A DNA stretch of 64,000 nt from Candidatus Methylomirabilota bacterium (lineage in GTDB: Bacteria > Methylomirabilota > Methylomirabilia > Rokubacteriales > CSP1-6): positions 1-64,000 of the forward strand of contig DASTFB010000031.1 of the NCBI GenBank assembly GCA_035709005.1. Direction: 5' to 3'. A program made the translations under genes and the position numbers. The notes under the pieces are model-generated. The model was not told the DNA's origin. It ran no database searches and saw only the letters and a program-made list of their open reading frames with translations. Shown one piece after another: positions 1 to 8,612 of the stretch (positions within the stretch are counted from its first letter, which is position 1; every line of letters begins with the position of its first letter).

Positions 1-1
1 A

Positions 2-70
2 GGCCTGACGCTGCGAGTGGAGCGCGGTCGAAGCGCGTTCTACCTGGCGTTCGCGCCGGGCCGGGCCTGA
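2..70 (+). CDS. C-terminal end of an unidentified protein (partial)
   Basis: An open frame enters from the left edge and stops with TGA at 68-70. The last 22 residues include GLTLRVERG and FYLAFAPGRA, an alternating strand-like pattern. It could be the last beta strand of a PDZ-like or barrel domain, but too little is visible to assign a family. A strong hairpin follows 13 bases downstream, as expected for the end of a transcription unit. Confidence 0.4.
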   Translation, partial: GLTLRVERGRSAFYLAFAPGRA

Positions 71-83
71 GCCCGGCGCGACC

Positions 84-1183
<1,100 letters not shown>

Positions 1184-1201
1184 TCAGCAAGTTTTGCGCC
1201 A

Positions 1202-1230
1202 ATACTACGCTCAAGTCCAGAAATACCCAA
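1202..1230 (-). promoter_or_regulatory. Predicted mreB promoter
   Basis: On the minus strand TTGGGT (-35) and TAGTAT (-10) are separated by exactly 17 bases. The implied start of transcription leaves about 48 bases of leader including the mreB Shine-Dalgarno. Prediction from consensus only. Confidence 0.4.
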
Positions 1231-1311
1231 CACTAAAGCGAACCCCGCGTTCCCCTCGCGGCCGACATGTCAGCCTGCTGTCTGCCGTGGTGCGGAGCTG
1301 ACAGTGAGGCC

Positions 1312-1340
1312 TTGCCGGCGCCGCCCGAGAACACTACAGT
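1312..1340 (+). promoter_or_regulatory. Predicted promoter abutting the DUF2214 gene (leaderless type)
   Basis: TTGCCG and TACAGT are spaced by 17 bases. TACAGT ends 6 bases before the GTG start at 1347 and no Shine-Dalgarno lies between, so the transcript would start at or next to the start codon. Confidence 0.45.
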
Positions 1341-1346
1341 GCGCCC

Positions 1347-1787
1347 GTGACATCCGCCATCGTCTCGGCTCTCCATCTGCTCGCGCTGGCCATCGGTCTG
1401 CCCGCCGTCTTCCTGCGGGGCCGGTCGCTGCGCGGTCGGCTCGATGCCGACGGCCTGCGCCGGCTCTTTGCCGCCGACGCCGCCTGGGGCATCGCCGCGC
1501 TGCTCTGGACGACCACCGGGCTGCTCCGCGCGTTCGCCGGGCTGGAGAAGGGAACGGGTTTCTATCTCGCCTCCGAGCTGTTCTGGACGAAGCTCGGCTT
1601 CTTCGGCGCGATCCTGGCTCTCGAAATCTGGCCGATGGTGAGCTTCATCCGCTGGCGCCTCGCCCTGCGGCGTGGTCGGGCTGCCGACACATCGGCCGCC
1701 GCGGCGCTCTACGTCGTGAACCACGTGGAGCTGGTGCTGGTCGTGATCATCGTGTTCGTGGCGAGCTTCATGGCTCGAGGGTTTTAA
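1347..1787 (+). CDS. DUF2214 family membrane protein
   Basis: A 146-residue integral membrane protein with four predicted hydrophobic segments (roughly residues 3-22, 40-60, 78-98 and 118-142). Conserved-looking features are FAADAAWGIAALLW, FWTKLGFFGAILALE and the closing NHVELVLVVIIVF, typical of the DUF2214 family of predicted inner-membrane proteins. The function of that family is not known. The GTG start has no Shine-Dalgarno but a promoter-like element sits immediately upstream. It faces away from mreB across a shared control region. Confidence 0.8.
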   Translation: MTSAIVSALHLLALAIGLPAVFLRGRSLRGRLDADGLRRLFAADAAWGIAALLWTTTGLLRAFAGLEKGTGFYLASELFWTKLGFFGAILALEIWPMVSFIRWRLALRRGRAADTSAAAALYVVNHVELVLVVIIVFVASFMARGF

Positions 1788-1915
1788 AGTCGGAGGGGAC
1801 CACGAAGCAGGAACCAGGACGCTGATCGCGTGAGAGAGGGACCGGGGCGGGTGATTCCGGCGGGGCACGGGCGTGGCGAAGCCCGGGTGCCCGTGCCCTG
1901 TTCAAAGGAGCGTGG

Positions 1916-2386
1916 ATGGGACTGGAGCAGACCCTCGACGAGACGCTGAAACGGGCCATCAAAGACCGCGATGCCAGAACCGCGGATGTCGTGCGGATGG
2001 TCAAGACCCGGCTGGCCGAGCGGCGGACGGCCAAGGGTTTCACGGGCGAGGTGGATGACGCCCTCGTGCTCGACGTCATCGGCGCCTACCGCAAGCAGCT
2101 CCAGAAGGCGCTCGCCGAGTTCGAGAAAGCGGGGGACCGGGGCGCCGGGCAGGCGGCCCAGCTCCGCTTCGAGATGGGGTTCCTGGACCGGTATCTGCCC
2201 CGGCGGCTGGACGAGGCAGACCTCCGCGCCCTGGTCAAGGAGCGCCTGGCCGCGCTCGTCATCAACGACCCCAAGCAGGCGGGCCGCCTGGTCGGCGACA
2301 TCATGAAGACCCACAAGGGGCAGGTCGACGCCGCGGACGTGAAGCGGATCGCGGAGGCTCTGCTGAGCGGCGCGCCCCAGCCATGA
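1916..2386 (+). CDS. yqeY: GatB/YqeY domain protein
   Basis: A 156-residue protein of the YqeY family, related to the tail domain of the GatB amidotransferase subunit that recognises tRNA. Stand-alone members may bind tRNA or take part in translation quality control, but their role is unsettled. The family order is visible: a helical N-terminal half with RDARTADVVRMVKT, a DDALVLDVIGAYRKQ core, FEMGFLDRYLPRRL, and a C-terminal block containing GRLVGDIMKTHKGQVD. The start ATG has AAAGGAG upstream. Its stop overlaps the start of the next gene (ATGA), so the two are translationally coupled. Confidence 0.9.
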   Translation: MGLEQTLDETLKRAIKDRDARTADVVRMVKTRLAERRTAKGFTGEVDDALVLDVIGAYRKQLQKALAEFEKAGDRGAGQAAQLRFEMGFLDRYLPRRLDEADLRALVKERLAALVINDPKQAGRLVGDIMKTHKGQVDAADVKRIAEALLSGAPQP

Positions 2387-3540
2387 ATGGGCCGCGCACC
2401 GCCGCGGCCGTCGTCATCGGCGGGGGCGTGGTGGGCTGCTCCATCGCCTATCACCTGGCCCGTCGGGGCGTGCGCGACGTGGTCGTCCTGGAGCGGGACA
2501 CGATCGGCGCCGGCACGACGAGCAAGGCCGCCGGCGGGATCCGGGCGCAGTTCCCGACGGAGACGGAGATCCGCTTCTCGCTGGAAAGCATCGCCGTCTT
2601 CGAGCGCTTCGTCGAGGAGTTCGGGATCGATCCCGGCTATCGGAAGATCGGCTATCTCTTTCTCGTCTCGGACGCCAACGACCTCGGAGGCTTTCGCGAG
2701 CGTGTCGCCCTGCAGCGCCGACTGGGTGTGGACGTTCGCGTGATCTCGCCGGCCGAGGCCCAGGCCCTCGTCCCCGCCCTTCGCGTGGATGACCTCATCG
2801 CGGCCGTGTGGGGTCCTCAAGACGGTATGGCCGGCCCGGCGGAAGTGACGGCGGGGTTCGCCCGTAGGGCCCGCGAGCTGGGGGCCCGAATCCTCGAGGG
2901 GGTCGAGGTCACCGCGGTCGAGGTCGAGCGCGGCCGGGTCGCCGCCGTTCGCACCGACACGGATCGGCTGAGCACGCCGCTGGTCATCAATGCCGCCGGC
3001 CCGGCCGCGGCGCGCGTGGCGCGCCTGGCCGGCGTTGCCGTGCCCGTCCGGCCGCGCCGCCGCCACATCTTCTTCACCGAGCCCTTCGCCGCGATCCCCG
3101 GGCCCGTGCCCCTCACCACCGATCGCGCGACCGGCTTCTACTTCCGCAAGGAGCTCGAGCAGCTCCTGCTCAGCCCGGGGGACGTCGAGGACGTGGGGGA
3201 GGATCGGACCGCGGCAGTGGACTGGGCTCGCGTCGAGGAGACCGTCGTCAAGGCCGTCCACCGCCTGCCGATCATCGAGAAGGCCCGCATCGCGGGAGGC
3301 TGGGCCGGGCTGCGTCCGCTCACCCCAGACGAGCACGCCATCATCGGCTGGGCCCCCGGGGTGGAAGGTTACTTCCTGGCCGTAGGCTTCGGGGGTCACG
3401 GCTTTCAGCACTCCCCCGCAACGGGCCTTCACGTCGCGGAATGGATCGTCGACGGGAGGCCGTCGCTGGATCTCTCCCTGTTCGATCCGGCGCGCTTCGG
3501 GTCTCCGAAAGGGGCAGGACCTGAAAGTGGCAGAGCCTGA
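2383..3540 (+). CDS. FAD-dependent oxidoreductase, DAO family
   Basis: A 385-residue single-domain enzyme of the D-amino-acid oxidase/sarcosine oxidase-beta type. These flavoproteins oxidise amino or hydroxy groups of small substrates. The dinucleotide-binding motif GGGVVG is at residues 13-18, followed by ERD near residue 38 that would hold the ribose. The C-terminal FAD-binding segment includes GGWAGLRPLTPDEHAIIG and FGGHGFQHSPATG, both typical. No signal peptide is present, so it is cytoplasmic. It overlaps yqeY by four bases. The substrate cannot be read from sequence. Confidence 0.9.
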   Translation: MNGPRTAAAVVIGGGVVGCSIAYHLARRGVRDVVVLERDTIGAGTTSKAAGGIRAQFPTETEIRFSLESIAVFERFVEEFGIDPGYRKIGYLFLVSDANDLGGFRERVALQRRLGVDVRVISPAEAQALVPALRVDDLIAAVWGPQDGMAGPAEVTAGFARRARELGARILEGVEVTAVEVERGRVAAVRTDTDRLSTPLVINAAGPAAARVARLAGVAVPVRPRRRHIFFTEPFAAIPGPVPLTTDRATGFYFRKELEQLLLSPGDVEDVGEDRTAAVDWARVEETVVKAVHRLPIIEKARIAGGWAGLRPLTPDEHAIIGWAPGVEGYFLAVGFGGHGFQHSPATGLHVAEWIVDGRPSLDLSLFDPARFGSPKGAGPESGRA

Positions 3541-3559
3541 CTGTCAAGGAGCTTGACGC

Positions 3560-5029
3560 CTAGTTTGAGCTCCCGCCGACCCGCGAGACGGTCCCGCTGC
3601 CCACGTTCGAGACCCACACGGCACCATTGCCCACGGCCAGGCGCACCGGGCCCTTCCCCACCGGGATGGCCGGGCCGACGACGCTGTTGTTGGTGACGTC
3701 CACGCGCCAGACGCTCCCCCCCAGATAGTCGGACACCCAGATCTGACGCCCGACGGCGGCGACGCCGCTGGCGCTCTGGCCGACGGCGAAGGTCACCACC
3801 GCGTTGCGCTCCTCGTCGACCCGCGACACCGTCGCCGACTGGCTGGCGACCCAGATGCCCGTGGGACTGGCGATCACCGCGCTGGGCCCCTGGCCCACGG
3901 ACACCGGCGAGCCGAGGATCCGGTTCGTGCGGGGATCGATCCGCCAGAGCAAGCTGTCCCGGAAGCCGGCGACCCACACGCCGGTCTTGCCCAGGGCGAG
4001 CCCGATGGGCTCGGCGCCGACGGGAATCGTGGCCACGACCTGCCGGGTGCGCGGGTCGATCCGGGAGACGGTCCCGCTGCCCATGTTCGTGACCCAGACG
4101 CTGCCCGCACCGACGACGATGTCCAGGGGCTCCTTGCCCACCTTGATCGCCGGCCCGCGGACCTCGTCGGTACGCAGGTCGATCGTCCACACCTCGTCGC
4201 TGCCGTTGGCGGCCACCCAGACGGCACCTTCGCCAACGGCCAGGCCGACGGGACGCACGCCGACGGCGTACCGCTTGGCCACCAGGTTCGTCTCGGGATC
4301 GATCCGGGCCACGCTGTTATTGGTGAGTTCGGCGACCCACACCCCCCGGCCGGCTGCCGCGATGCCCTGCGGATCCCCTTGCACGTCGACGGTCGCCACG
4401 ACGGCCGGCCGGATCATCGGCGCGAACTGCAGGCTGGCCAGGAACGGCTCGCCCTCGCGCTCGAGCGGCGTGGCCGGTTGCCCCTGTCGCCGGCGCTCGC
4501 TGTAAGCAACGTTGACGGCGAGCGTGGGGGCGTTGGGATGCAGACAGAGCGCGTGGTGGAGCGAGAGGACGAAGACCTCGTTGGGGAACTCCGGCACTCC
4601 ACGGTCCTCGGCGACCGCGTCGTAGCGCTGGCAGCCGGGGGCCGGGCCGGGCGCTGACCGGAACTCCAGGAGCCGGAAGCGCCCGCCCCGCAGCTCGGCT
4701 TCGCGGGCGCGCAGCAACTGCTGCAGCAGCTGCTCGCGGGAGGGAAAGGGCGTATCGATGTTGGCCACGGCCGCGGTCGCCCAGATCGTGGCGCCGGGCG
4801 CATCGTTGCTCCCCTGCTTCACAAAACCCGCCACACTTCGCCACATCTCGTCCTTGGGCAGGGTCGGCGCGACGTACCAGCGATCGCCCTGGGGCGGCAG
4901 GACGGAGAACCCATCGAACTGCATGCGCTGCCCGGGCTGCTGCACCGGGGTCAGGTCCGGCCCCGAGGAGCAGGCCGCGGCCAGCAGCGACAGACCGACG
5001 AGCCAGCGGAGACGAGCGGAAGTGGTCAT
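3560..5029 (-). CDS. Lipoprotein with YncE/Vgb-like beta-propeller
   Basis: A 489-residue exported protein. From ATG at 5029 the signal peptide ends in the lipobox LAAAC with Cys20, so it should be lipid-anchored. Residues of about 200 onward consist of some six to seven repeats of about 42 residues built on the pattern GVWVAN..S..V.RIDP.T..V...I.VG, the blade repeat of YncE-like and virginiamycin B lyase-like seven-bladed propellers. The N-terminal part is a separate, unrecognised domain. A further in-frame start lies upstream at 5071 but would bury the signal peptide. Such propellers usually bind ligands or partners; catalysis is not evident. Confidence 0.8.
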   Translation of the reverse strand: MTTSARLRWLVGLSLLAAACSSGPDLTPVQQPGQRMQFDGFSVLPPQGDRWYVAPTLPKDEMWRSVAGFVKQGSNDAPGATIWATAAVANIDTPFPSREQLLQQLLRAREAELRGGRFRLLEFRSAPGPAPGCQRYDAVAEDRGVPEFPNEVFVLSLHHALCLHPNAPTLAVNVAYSERRRQGQPATPLEREGEPFLASLQFAPMIRPAVVATVDVQGDPQGIAAAGRGVWVAELTNNSVARIDPETNLVAKRYAVGVRPVGLAVGEGAVWVAANGSDEVWTIDLRTDEVRGPAIKVGKEPLDIVVGAGSVWVTNMGSGTVSRIDPRTRQVVATIPVGAEPIGLALGKTGVWVAGFRDSLLWRIDPRTNRILGSPVSVGQGPSAVIASPTGIWVASQSATVSRVDEERNAVVTFAVGQSASGVAAVGRQIWVSDYLGGSVWRVDVTNNSVVGPAIPVGKGPVRLAVGNGAVWVSNVGSGTVSRVGGSSN

Positions 5030-5038
5030 GGCCAGACC

Positions 5039-5068
5039 AGATAACTGTCGAGGGGGTGAGATTGTCAA
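5039..5068 (-). promoter_or_regulatory. Predicted promoter of the propeller lipoprotein (leaderless type)
   Basis: A perfect -35 TTGACA and TTATCT are separated by 18 bases on the minus strand. TTATCT ends 9 bases before the ATG at 5029 and no Shine-Dalgarno is present in between. Confidence 0.5.
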
Positions 5069-5479
5069 CACCTCTTCTCCGTAGAGGAGCGGTGTCAGGA
5101 ACTCCGACTCTCGTCTGAGCTGAACGCGCTAAATCTCGTCAGTGATCCTTACAATCCCGCCGCCCGATCGACGCGGACTCCACACAAGTAGCGGTCACCG
5201 CGTTGTTTTTCAGCGTGGCACGGCGCGTGCTGGACCGCTGCCCGCTCGTCGCCGTCAACAGACTGCTGTCGAGAGGCAGCGACTGGGGCGGCGACCAAGC
5301 TATGGGCGTCGAGAAATCACGCGCATGGCAGCTTCGGGTTCTCCCGCCCAGCGCCGGGGAGTCCGGAGCACCGGGCGAGAAAGGCTCGCCCACCCCACGG
5401 CGTCGGTAGCGCAGCGGGCCGACGACGACGCGGGAGTGGCCAATATCCGCTGGACGTCACTCATTTGGAGGACAGCATC
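5069..5479. other. 411-base stretch with no supported gene
   Basis: This separates the divergent propeller lipoprotein and the Ala/Gly-rich secreted protein gene. Short open frames exist on both strands but show no family resemblance, no Shine-Dalgarno-start pairing and no codon signal. An imperfect dyad lies near 5070-5095 (CTCTTCTCC...GAGGAG). The right end carries the GGAGG Shine-Dalgarno at 5467-5471 for the next gene. The region probably holds its promoter, but I cannot place it. Confidence 0.5.
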
Positions 5480-6454
5480 ATGAGGAGAGTACTTGCGGTA
5501 CTCGTCTCGGTGCTGGTCGCCGCGTGGCCGCTCCTGCTGCCGCAGACGACCAGTGCCGGGAGCCCTTGCAGCAACAATGGCGGGAAGGTTTACGCGAGCA
5601 GCTCGGCGACCAACATCCCCATCGCCGCCGCCGTGCAGGTCCAGGACCAGGAAGTTAAGGCGAAAGCCGAGGGCAGCAACTATGCCAACGGTGGCTCCTC
5701 GGAGGCGGAGACCCTGAACGTCGCCGTTCCAGTCGCTGTGCAGTACGACTCCGGTAACGCACAAGGCGGTTACGGTGGTGGCGGCGATGGTGGTGGTGAT
5801 GGCTCCGCTGCTGCCGCCGCCGCGGCCGGCGACGCCGCCGCCGCGGCCGCGGCCGCTGGCGATGCCGCCGCAGCCGCCGCAGCTGCTGGCGGCGATGGCG
5901 ACGGCGGTGCGGCCGCCGCGGCCGCCGCCGCTGGGGGAGGTTACGGCGGTGACGGTGGTAATGGCTATGGTGGCGATGCGGACGGGTACGCGAAGAACAG
6001 TGTGGATGACACCACGATTATCAACGCCACCAAGTCGAGCGCTGACGGCGGCACGGCAGGCCATTATGTCAGGGCCACCGGGTCGCAGAATGCGGATGCC
6101 TACGCCGGGAACAAGGGCAACAGCGCGAGCGCCGGGGACGTCGACGTCGATGCCGGCGGGGTCAGCGGCGATCCGTGCAAGCAGATCATCAAGGACTCCG
6201 TCGGCGTCATGGCCATCAACGGCGCGAACTACTTCAAGGGCAACGTGATGCAGAACGTGAACGCCAACCTGGGCAACGCTGCCAACACGAGCGTCAACCT
6301 GGGCGAGCTGATGCCGCAGCAGGATCGCGTGGTGTTCCCGGCTTGGGGCGAGGGCCCCTATGTGCCGGATCTGAACGGCCCCGGCCAGACGCCAACCTTC
6401 AACATCAACGTGAACCCGAACACGAACCAGAACACGAACATTATCAGCTTCTAA
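5480..6454 (+). CDS. Secreted Ala/Gly-rich protein with C-terminal GNAANT/NTNQNT motif
   Basis: A 324-residue protein I do not recognise. A signal peptide (about residues 1-27, ending TTSAG) is followed by an Asn/Ser-rich part. Then comes a low-complexity run at about residues 95-170 of poly-Ala blocks separated by GD and GGDG, flanked by GGYGGGG. The C-terminal part contains SVGVMAINGANYFKGNVMQN, LGNAANTSVNLG and NVNPNTNQNTN. The same order of motifs recurs in the next gene, so the two are related. Two cysteines (SPCSNN and GDPCKQ) may form a disulfide. ATG at 5480 is chosen because GGAGG lies 8 bases upstream. The composition suggests a repetitive surface or fibre-forming protein, by inference only. 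Confidence 0.75.
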   Translation: MRRVLAVLVSVLVAAWPLLLPQTTSAGSPCSNNGGKVYASSSATNIPIAAAVQVQDQEVKAKAEGSNYANGGSSEAETLNVAVPVAVQYDSGNAQGGYGGGGDGGGDGSAAAAAAAGDAAAAAAAAGDAAAAAAAAGGDGDGGAAAAAAAAGGGYGGDGGNGYGGDADGYAKNSVDDTTIINATKSSADGGTAGHYVRATGSQNADAYAGNKGNSASAGDVDVDAGGVSGDPCKQIIKDSVGVMAINGANYFKGNVMQNVNANLGNAANTSVNLGELMPQQDRVVFPAWGEGPYVPDLNGPGQTPTFNINVNPNTNQNTNIISF

Positions 6455-6471
6455 CCGCTGTCCACCCGGCT

Positions 6472-6502
6472 CTGGCGGCAGCGCGCTGGGCGCTGCCGCC
6501 AG
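6472..6502 (+). terminator. Strong hairpin between the paired secreted-protein genes
   Basis: A perfect 13-bp stem (CTGGCGGCAGCGC and its complement) with a 5-base loop lies 18 bases after the stop at 6454 and is followed by GGTCTTTCC. It could end or attenuate transcription between the two genes, letting the first be made in excess. Confidence 0.6.
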
Positions 6503-6557
6503 GGTCTTTCCTCTCGCCGGCCGGCCGCGAGAGGCGCAGAGCGAAGAGGCGCTCGTG

Positions 6558-7802
6558 ATGATGGTGACGAAGGCACTCGCGGTGATACTGGCGGTCGTGC
6601 TGTTTACGCCCGCCCTCGCTGGCGCTCAGCAGGGGATCAGCGGGTCGACCGGCGTGATGGGCATCTCCGGCGCCAACACGGTCCAGGGCTCCACGATGCA
6701 GGGGTCCACCTCGTCGCTCGGCAACGCGGCCAACACCGCGGCGAACGGGCTGTCCGGACAGAACGTCAACGCCAACCTCAACACGAACCAGAACACGACG
6801 GGGGTCAACATCGGAGGCATCAACTACACCGGGGGCAACGGCGAGGGCGAAGAGGGCACGGGCGGGGAGATGTCGTCAACCTTCGCCTCCCCGTCCCAGT
6901 ACATCGGTTTCGGCAGCTCGACCAACTACAGCGTGAACCTGCTGCAGGTACCGGGATTCCTCGGGGTGCCTTCGAACTTCTCGCAGCCGTACAAGCCGGA
7001 TCTCTGGGTGAACGGGCCGGGGCCCATCGTGCCCTCGACGCTGACCCTGGCTCAGGCGGACGAGTGCCGGGCCTCCGGCGTCGATGTCGATTGGGACGGG
7101 GGCGAGCGGGCGTCCGTGGACTCGATCGAGCTGATCTGGCCCTCGCTGGGCCAGAAGTTCCCGACCATGAGCAGCCCGGCGGCGTACCTGGGAACCAGCA
7201 AGGTGTCGTCCACCGAGAAGTACTCGTTCATGGCGACGATCTGCCAGGGGGCCTACGAGGCGATGAAGCGGGGCGCCACCAAGGGCATCGTCACCTTCGT
7301 GATCCGGCCGCGGAACCGGTCGGCCGGCATCGGCTTCGGCACCACGGGCGGCGGCTCGTGGATCCCCTCGGGCGTCACCAACACGCATCCCTACGCGCTC
7401 GCCGGGTCCCTGGGGTTCGGCACGGGCTGGGCGCGGGCCTACGCCGAGGGCGAGCTGATGATGCACATCGTGTCCCTTCGCGAGCTGAATACCGGATCGC
7501 CGAAGGCCCGGGTTGTCCCGACGGCCAGTGCTCCGGCCCCCCAGGTCGCCGACAAGCCACGGGACGATGCCGAGCGCGCGCGCGCCACCGAGCGGGCGTG
7601 GTTCGGTGCGCCCGCCTCCGAGCAGGCACAGGCTCGGACGACGCAGCCTCGGCTGGCGCCGGTGAGCGGCGCCACCTCGGAAGATTCGGCGCCGGCGGCG
7701 AGTGGCTCCGTGCAGCAGGTGGCCGAAGGCGCCCAGGTCGAGGCCGCCCGCACGCGGACCCCGGCTGACAAGGCCTGGTTCGGCGGGGCGTACACCCGCT
7801 GA
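6558..7802 (+). CDS. Secreted protein sharing the GNAANT/NTNQNT motif, with AWFG repeats
   Basis: A 414-residue exported protein of unknown family. The signal peptide ends near ALAGAQQG. The N-terminal 90 residues contain GVMGISGANTVQG, LGNAANTAANGL and NVNANLNTNQNTTG, matching the C-terminus of the preceding protein in order and spacing. A globular middle (about 110-310) holds two cysteines (ADECRASG, ATICQGAY) and no recognised catalytic motif. The acidic, Ala-rich tail carries two copies of an AWFG element (ERAWFGAPA, DKAWFGGAY), the second at the very C-terminus. Tandem starts GTG 6555, ATG 6558 and ATG 6561 follow AAGAGG; 6558 has the best spacing. Confidence 0.75.
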   Translation: MMVTKALAVILAVVLFTPALAGAQQGISGSTGVMGISGANTVQGSTMQGSTSSLGNAANTAANGLSGQNVNANLNTNQNTTGVNIGGINYTGGNGEGEEGTGGEMSSTFASPSQYIGFGSSTNYSVNLLQVPGFLGVPSNFSQPYKPDLWVNGPGPIVPSTLTLAQADECRASGVDVDWDGGERASVDSIELIWPSLGQKFPTMSSPAAYLGTSKVSSTEKYSFMATICQGAYEAMKRGATKGIVTFVIRPRNRSAGIGFGTTGGGSWIPSGVTNTHPYALAGSLGFGTGWARAYAEGELMMHIVSLRELNTGSPKARVVPTASAPAPQVADKPRDDAERARATERAWFGAPASEQAQARTTQPRLAPVSGATSEDSAPAASGSVQQVAEGAQVEAARTRTPADKAWFGGAYTR

Positions 7803-7852
7803 TCGCGGCGGCGAGGCGTTGCCAGGGCGGTCGCTGCCCCTCTGATCTCGGG

Positions 7853-8494
7853 CTATTCGAGAACCACGAACCCGTCGAGAAACGCGGTGAAATCGGCCCG
7901 GTACTGCTCGAAGGTCCCCGCGAACGTATAGGTGACGACCTGAACGGCCCCGCGCGGTCCCGCATAGTAGTACCCGTAGTAGACGAACGGGCCCAGCGGT
8001 CCCGTACCCTCGGATTGCAGCAGCAGGACGGGGACCCCGTTCACCACCTTCCGCTCCTCTCTGGTGATCCGGGCGTCCGAGGCTTCGCGGCGGGCGTTGT
8101 TGATCACGATCTGCTTCCAGCTGTCGGGAGGAATCTGCCTGGGCTCGGCCACGACGAGGGCCCCGGCCTGATTGCTCACGTGCGTGAGCTCGAGCTCGGC
8201 CGCCATGTTCTGCTTGGGATCGGTGAATCGCCAGCGGGCCTGGTCGATCCAGATGCCGTAGGGAACCTGCCGGCCGGCGAGCAGCATCGTGGCGCCGGGC
8301 GGCCGGGACGAGCCGATCGTGGTCGATCCGGCGGCGTCCGCGTACTTCCAGGTGCCGTTGGCTTGCAGGACCACCATTCGCCCGTCCTGAGTGATCGCCT
8401 TCAGCGTCTGAGTCGGAACCTTGCCGGCTTGAGCCCACGCCAGGCCGGCGAGCAGCCAGACGGTGAGCACCGCGGAGAGGCCGGCCGGCTTCAT
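7853..8494 (-). CDS. Secreted protein with PsbP/DcrB-like C-terminal domain
   Basis: A 213-residue exported protein. The signal peptide ends at AWAQAG. A short segment DGRMVVLQANGTWKYA resembles the small motif that opens several secreted hypothetical proteins. The C-terminal 130 residues (VYYGYYYAG, VVTYTFAGTFEQYRADF, FLDGFVVLE) follow the beta-alpha-beta pattern and closing helix of PsbP/DcrB-like domains. The fold is inferred from pattern only. ATG at 8494 is chosen because it begins the signal peptide; the frame remains open to 8749 without export features. It diverges from the TPR gene across a region carrying a 22-bp tandem repeat. Function unknown. Confidence 0.7.
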   Translation of the reverse strand: MKPAGLSAVLTVWLLAGLAWAQAGKVPTQTLKAITQDGRMVVLQANGTWKYADAAGSTTIGSSRPPGATMLLAGRQVPYGIWIDQARWRFTDPKQNMAAELELTHVSNQAGALVVAEPRQIPPDSWKQIVINNARREASDARITREERKVVNGVPVLLLQSEGTGPLGPFVYYGYYYAGPRGAVQVVTYTFAGTFEQYRADFTAFLDGFVVLE

Positions 8495-8552
8495 AGTGCG
8501 TTTCCACCAGATTCCGAGCGCCACGCCACCACTATGCACCAGCGCTGCGAGC

Positions 8553-8596
8553 GAGGTAAACTTTCGAGCGCGTAGAGGTACACTTTCGAGCGCGTA
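8553..8596. repeat. 22-bp tandem duplication in a divergent promoter region
   Basis: Two adjacent 22-bp units, 8553-8574 and 8575-8596, are identical at 21 of 22 positions (core ACTTTCGAGCGCGTA). The 22-bp period is about two turns of DNA, so a protein bound to each copy would sit on the same face. It ends 16 bases before the TPR gene start and lies 58 bases upstream of the opposing gene. Confidence 0.7.
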
Positions 8597-8612
8597 TTTG
8601 AGGTCACGAACT

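Noticed and set aside
5139-5393. Small open frames in the 5.1-5.4 kb gap
   Set aside because: No Shine-Dalgarno, no homology pattern and Ser/Arg-rich composition as in random GC-rich frames.
5300-6064. 254-codon minus-strand frame opposite the Ala/Gly-rich gene
   Set aside because: It mirrors the GCC/GGC-rich repeats; the plus strand has the ribosome site, signal peptide and a motif shared with the next gene.
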